A DNA stretch of 18,008 nucleotides, taken from positions 1 to 18,008 of the forward strand of contig CAZGPE010000031.1 in assembly GCA_964527585.1 (NCBI GenBank), in the 5' to 3' direction. The position numbers and the translations under genes were made by a program. The stretch is from Fimenecus sp964527585. Its GTDB lineage: Bacteria > Bacillota > Clostridia > Oscillospirales > Acutalibacteraceae. The notes beneath the pieces were generated by a model. The model was given only the letters and a program-made list of their open reading frames with translations, was not told the DNA's origin and searched no databases. Below, in pieces: positions 14,241 through 18,008 of the stretch (position 1 is its first letter; each line of letters begins with the position of its first letter).

Positions 14241-14269
14241 TTGAAATGAATTACCGTATGTGATATACT
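14241..14269 (+). promoter_or_regulatory. Sigma-A promoter of the fucosidase operon, with an overlapping dyad
   Basis: TTGAAA (14241-14246) and TATACT (14264-14269) are exactly 17 bp apart, giving a start near 14276. GTATGTGATATAC (14256-14268) has GTAT/ATAC arms, resembles the dyad at 14133-14144, and covers the -10 box, so the TetR-type protein may repress here as well. Confidence 0.7.
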
Positions 14270-14299
14270 TTCTCTAATATAGATGAAGCAGGTGTGAAT

Positions 14300-15718
14300 A
14301 TGTCTGAAATATACGAGCGTGCGGCACAGGTTGTGCCGACAAAACGGCAACTCGATTGGCAAAAGTTGGAATTCTATGCTTTTTGCCATTTCGGAATGAA
14401 TACTTTTACCGATAAAGAATGGGGCGACGGAACGGATTCTCCTTCGCTTTTCAATCCTACCGATTTTGATGCGGAACAATGGGTAAAAGCAATTAAAAAC
14501 GGCGGTATGACCGCACTTTTGTTAACCTGCAAACACCACGACGGTTTTTGCCTGTGGCCGAGCGAATATACCGATTACTCTGTAAAGGCAAGTCCCTTCA
14601 GAGACGGAAAAGGCGATGTTGTAAGAGAAGTTTCCGACGCTTGCAGAAAACACGGATTAAAATTCGGCATTTATCTCTCCCCGTGGGACAGACACGATGA
14701 ACGCTACGGAAAAGGCGAAGAATACAACGAATATTACAAAAACCAGCTTCGTGAACTGCTGACAAATTACGGAGATATTTTCTGCATTTGGCTTGACGGT
14801 GCGTGCGGAGAAGGTCAAAACGGTAAAGTACAGCAATACGATTGGCAAGGCTACTATAAAGTTATGCGTGAACTTCAGCCCAATGCCGTTATCAACATTT
14901 GCGGACCCGATGTCCGTTGGGTAGGTAACGAAGCGGGTGTCGGACGGGAAAGCGAATGGAGTGTTGTTCCGAGTTACTATGCGATTAACGAATTCACCGC
15001 AGAGCGCTCGCAAAAAGAAGATAACAAAAAATTCAGAAAAAGCCACAGCCAAATGATTATGGATATGGGGTCGAGAAAAGCCATCCGTGATGCAGAAGAA
15101 CTGGTTTGGTATCCCGCAGAAGTCGATGTTTCTATAAGACCGGGTTGGTTTTACCATGAGAGTGAGGACTTCAAACAGAAATCAATTAAAAAACTAACCG
15201 AGATTTATCTCAGTTCGGTAGGAAACAACTCCACTCTCCTGCTCAACATTCCGCCCGATAAAACGGGAAAAATCTTCCGCACGGACGAACTTTTACTCGA
15301 TAACTTTAACCGTTACCTCAAAAGACGCTTCCCGAAAAACCTTATCGAAAACGCTCAGGTACATACTTCTTCAAACTCAAAAGACGCAAACAACATAACC
15401 TCAAGCGATGACTCACTTTTCTGGCAGGCGCAAAGCACAGATGCAAAACCGGAAATCATAATCGACTTGCCCAAAGGCTCTAAATTCGATTCTCTCGTTC
15501 TTCAGGAGAATATCGCAACGGGACAGCAAATCGAAAGTTTCTCGGTTTACGCCGAAAGACGAGGAAGATGGAGAAAGATTTCCAAAAACACCGTTATCGG
15601 ATATAAGAAAATCATCACTTTCAAAAGGCCTAAAAAAGCCGACAGAATTAAAATCGTAATCACTTCTTACAGAGTTAAAGCTACTCTTTTGAAAGCGGAA
15701 GCGTACCTCTCCGAATAA
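14300..15718 (+). CDS. Alpha-L-fucosidase, glycoside hydrolase family 29
   Basis: Retaining exo-enzyme that removes terminal alpha-L-fucose from glycans. The 472 residues comprise the GH29 barrel at about 15-340, with FCHFGMNTF, TCKHHDGFCLWPS (H79-H80) and the nucleophile D166 in IFCIWLDGACGEGQNG. VRWVGNEAGVGRESEWS follows, where E211 sits in a segment I associate with the acid/base region of the alpha-1,3/4-specific GH29-B branch. A beta-sandwich (about 365-472) resembles an F5/8 type C module. No signal peptide is present, so it acts in the cytoplasm on imported fucosyl-oligosaccharides. ATG 14300 is preferred to the in-frame GTG at 14294, because the AGGTG binding site (14290-14294) overlaps that GTG. 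It is the first gene of a four-gene unit and the subfamily is tentative. Confidence 0.92.
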   Translation: MSEIYERAAQVVPTKRQLDWQKLEFYAFCHFGMNTFTDKEWGDGTDSPSLFNPTDFDAEQWVKAIKNGGMTALLLTCKHHDGFCLWPSEYTDYSVKASPFRDGKGDVVREVSDACRKHGLKFGIYLSPWDRHDERYGKGEEYNEYYKNQLRELLTNYGDIFCIWLDGACGEGQNGKVQQYDWQGYYKVMRELQPNAVINICGPDVRWVGNEAGVGRESEWSVVPSYYAINEFTAERSQKEDNKKFRKSHSQMIMDMGSRKAIRDAEELVWYPAEVDVSIRPGWFYHESEDFKQKSIKKLTEIYLSSVGNNSTLLLNIPPDKTGKIFRTDELLLDNFNRYLKRRFPKNLIENAQVHTSSNSKDANNITSSDDSLFWQAQSTDAKPEIIIDLPKGSKFDSLVLQENIATGQQIESFSVYAERRGRWRKISKNTVIGYKKIITFKRPKKADRIKIVITSYRVKATLLKAEAYLSE

Positions 15719-15720
15719 AC

Positions 15721-16752
15721 ATGAAAATTACAAAGCCCGATTTTTATGACAGTTTCCGCTGTATTGCCGACAAATGCACCGACAGTTGCTGTATCGGATG
15801 GGAAATTGATATTGACTTAAAAACATACGAAAAATATCAAAACCCCGACGGAAAACTTTTTGAAAAGTTGAAACAAAACATCGGCACCGATACTCAGCCT
15901 CATTTTATTCTCACCGATGACGAACGCTGTCCTTTTCTTTGCGAAAACGGACTTTGCGAAATGATTCTCACCTGCGGAGAAGAAAGTTTATGTGAAATCT
16001 GCAAAGAACATCCGAGATTTTACGAATGGTACGGCGATTACAAAGACGAAGGAGTAGGTCTTTGCTGTGAAGAAAGCGTAAGACTTTTATTCGAAGGCGA
16101 AAATCCCGTCGAATATATCACTTACGAAAACGATGAAATCTCCGATGATAAAACCGATCCGCAAATATGCGGCAGTGTTTTTTCATTAAGAGAAAAACTC
16201 TTCGAAACCGTTTCCGAGCGAAGTTTACCTCTTGACAAAAGAATCGAAAACTGTTTTCTTCTCACCGAAAACGGCGGCATTAACCGTGAATGTTCAAACA
16301 AACGCTTTTTTGAAGAATGTATCGAAATAATGCGTGAGTGCGAACCGTTCGATAATATATGGGAAGAACAAACCGCAGTTGCCGAAACTCTCGGATTTGC
16401 CGCTCTTAAAGAAGATTTCAAATCAATCTTACAATTAAGAAAACACGAATACGAAAAAGAGTTTTCCTATTTTATATTCAGGCACTTTGTTAAAACCGCC
16501 TTTGATTTCGAGCCCGATGTTCATTTGAAATTCTGTGTAATGTTACTGATTTTCCAAATAATCTTCGATTTTTCTCAATACCGAATTTCAAAAGCATTTG
16601 ACTTTTCCGAAAGAATCTTCTCTACGAAATATATTTCCAAGCAATTTGAATATTCGGAAGAAAACATCGGCATTTTAACAGATGAATGTGTCTTTAATGC
16701 GCTTATAAATGCCGAAAACATCACTAAATTCTTAAACGGACTGTTTATATAA
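15721..16752 (+). CDS. FliB-like Cys-cluster protein (flagellin lysine-N-methylase family)
   Basis: Protein of 343 residues whose first 120 carry the cysteine-rich pattern of the FliB / PF03692 group: C14-x4-C19-x3-C23-C24 in CIADKCTDSCCIGWEID, then C70, C74, C79, C85, C91 and C94 in CPFLCENGLCEMI...GEESLCEICKEHPRF, and C115-C116 in GLCCEES. In Salmonella FliB methylates lysines of flagellin and the cysteines are thought to hold an iron-sulfur cluster. The remaining two thirds are helical with no motif I recognise. No flagellar gene is present, so the substrate here is unknown and the name should be read as a family label. The ATG is 2 nt after the fucosidase stop with no clear ribosome binding site, implying translational coupling. 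Confidence 0.75.
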   Translation: MKITKPDFYDSFRCIADKCTDSCCIGWEIDIDLKTYEKYQNPDGKLFEKLKQNIGTDTQPHFILTDDERCPFLCENGLCEMILTCGEESLCEICKEHPRFYEWYGDYKDEGVGLCCEESVRLLFEGENPVEYITYENDEISDDKTDPQICGSVFSLREKLFETVSERSLPLDKRIENCFLLTENGGINRECSNKRFFEECIEIMRECEPFDNIWEEQTAVAETLGFAALKEDFKSILQLRKHEYEKEFSYFIFRHFVKTAFDFEPDVHLKFCVMLLIFQIIFDFSQYRISKAFDFSERIFSTKYISKQFEYSEENIGILTDECVFNALINAENITKFLNGLFI

Positions 16753-16762
16753 GGAGCAATAT

Positions 16763-17896
16763 ATGTCAGAACTTACAGCGGCAAAAGAATATTTGCTAAA
16801 AGCGGTATCGGCGGTTATCAATTCACGCCCCGTACCGCCTGTTACTCCTGAAATAAACGCTTCTTTGCTTACGCAACTGATTTTCAGAAATTCTTTACAG
16901 GCAATCGGATATAAAATTTTCGAAAATCAGGAATTCCCCTACAAAGAAAAACTCGAAAAATCCTACCGCGCTCTTACCGTGCGACAAATGACACAGCAAG
17001 CCGAATGTGATAAAATAAGAGCCGATTTTTCAAATGAAAAAATTGATTTTATGTTTTTGAAAGGTTCTCATTTGAAAAAACTGTATCCTTCGGAAGAACT
17101 GCGCTTTATGTCGGACATTGATGTTATCGTTAAAAGTACCGACACAAAAAAGGCACAGGATATTCTCGTTTCTCACGGATTCGAAAAAATCACAGACAAC
17201 GGAAAAGACATTGTCTATACGAAAAAACCGTTTTTAACCGTTGAACTTCACAATTCGCTTTTTGTACCCGAATACTATATGTACGGTTATTTTCTCGGCG
17301 TTTGGAAGAGAGCGGTTAAAGTATCCGATTACGAATATAAAATGACCGACAGCGATTTATATGTTTACACAATGGCTCATTTAGCGGAACATTTTACTAC
17401 GGGCGGTGCGTGTTTCCGTCCGACAGCGGATATTTACTTAATGCGAAAAAAACTTTCCGACAATCTCGATTTCGGCTATATAAAAGAGCAGTTTTCGATT
17501 CTTTCGATTGATGATTTCGCACGGCAAATCGAAAATGTATGCGAGTGTATGTTTGACGGTAAAGAAAAAGACGGTTCTCTTGAAATCACCGAAAATTTCA
17601 TCGTTCTCGGTCCGCCCGTCAACAATTCGGGAATATCGGGTTCCGACGGAAAACAACATTCGAAATTTCAAACGCTCATAAACTCTCTTTTCCCGAAATA
17701 TGATGTTATGAAACGCATATATCCCGTTCTCGAAAAGGCAAAATTCCTGATCGGTATGTTTTGGGTAATCCGTCTTATTCAAAGGATGTTTAATCCCGCA
17801 TCGAGAAAAAAATTCGAAAAAATTAAAAATGCCGACAAAAAAGATATTGAAATAATGGAAAACATTTACAAAATATCGGGCATTAAAACAAGATAA
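16763..17896 (+). CDS. Uncharacterised nucleotidyltransferase family protein (PF14907-like)
   Basis: Protein of 377 residues with a minimal nucleotidyltransferase fold: DFMFLKGSHLKKLYPSEELRFMSDIDVIV (95-123) holds the family KG-x-x-L...YP...R...D-x-D core, with D118 and D120 as metal ligands and E161 in TVELHNSLF as a candidate third acid. The rest is mostly helical, including AHLAEHFTTGGACFRPTADIYL, and ends in a hydrophobic then basic stretch (FLIGMFWVIRLIQRMFNPASRKKFEKI) that could associate with the membrane. Members of this family occur beside polysaccharide, peptide-maturation and surface-modification genes, but none has a well established reaction. AAGGAG (16751-16756) overlaps the stop codon of the FliB-like gene; the start is 16763. 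The function is unknown. Confidence 0.75.
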   Translation: MSELTAAKEYLLKAVSAVINSRPVPPVTPEINASLLTQLIFRNSLQAIGYKIFENQEFPYKEKLEKSYRALTVRQMTQQAECDKIRADFSNEKIDFMFLKGSHLKKLYPSEELRFMSDIDVIVKSTDTKKAQDILVSHGFEKITDNGKDIVYTKKPFLTVELHNSLFVPEYYMYGYFLGVWKRAVKVSDYEYKMTDSDLYVYTMAHLAEHFTTGGACFRPTADIYLMRKKLSDNLDFGYIKEQFSILSIDDFARQIENVCECMFDGKEKDGSLEITENFIVLGPPVNNSGISGSDGKQHSKFQTLINSLFPKYDVMKRIYPVLEKAKFLIGMFWVIRLIQRMFNPASRKKFEKIKNADKKDIEIMENIYKISGIKTR

Positions 17897-17930
17897 AACA
17901 GACCGATTAACATAGAAAGGAGTTGTGATT

Positions 17931-18008
<78 letters not shown>

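Noticed and set aside
14657..15157. 166-residue minus-strand ORF
   Set aside because: It is antisense to the GH29 catalytic domain and has no recognisable motif.

Overview
The window looks like a low-to-moderate GC Firmicute of the class Clostridia, most like a gut Oscillospiraceae/Ruminococcaceae genome. The reasons are strong AGGAGG-type ribosome binding sites, sigma-A promoters with 17-18 bp spacers, the rpmG-secE-nusG-rplK-rplA gene order, a divergent clostridial parE/parC pair, and an LPXTG-type wall protein. The taxonomic call is inference from gene content, not from a marker search.

Layout. (1) 1-2170, minus strand: rplA (cut by the window edge), rplK, nusG, secE and rpmG, read from one good sigma-A promoter at 2143-2171. 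The nusG-rplK gap holds a fold resembling the autogenous L1-binding site, and the 5' end of the transcript carries a hairpin followed by a U-run. (2) 2320-3912, plus strand: a stand-alone GPH-family sugar:cation symporter with its own promoter, an upstream dyad and a strong terminator. (3) 4019-8863, minus strand: parE and parC, the type II topoisomerase pair, behind a promoter wrapped in an 11-bp inverted repeat. Upstream are two small overlapping genes (DUF896/YnzC-like and DUF1653). (4) 8884-11162, plus strand: a CCA tRNA nucleotidyltransferase overlapping an RluA-type pseudouridine synthase, two RNA-processing genes that share a transcript. (5) 11217-14097, minus strand: a secreted, sortase-anchored surface protein preceded by a TetR-family regulator. 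(6) 14241-18008, plus strand: an apparent operon of a cytoplasmic GH29 alpha-L-fucosidase, a FliB-like Cys-cluster protein, a PF14907-like nucleotidyltransferase, and the start of an unidentified gene whose tenth codon opens a long in-frame CAGA tandem repeat that runs off the window end.

Most of the window is ordinary housekeeping. The part that stands out is the last block. The tetranucleotide tract lies inside the first 30 codons, has no stop in any forward frame and encodes (Arg-Gln-Thr-Asp)n. That is the classical architecture of a phase-variable gene switched by slipped-strand mispairing. It sits directly downstream of three genes, two of them poorly characterised, whose promoter region contains TetR-operator-like dyads. 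The sugar transporter, fucosidase and wall protein suggest life on host or dietary glycans, but no direct link between those loci is visible.
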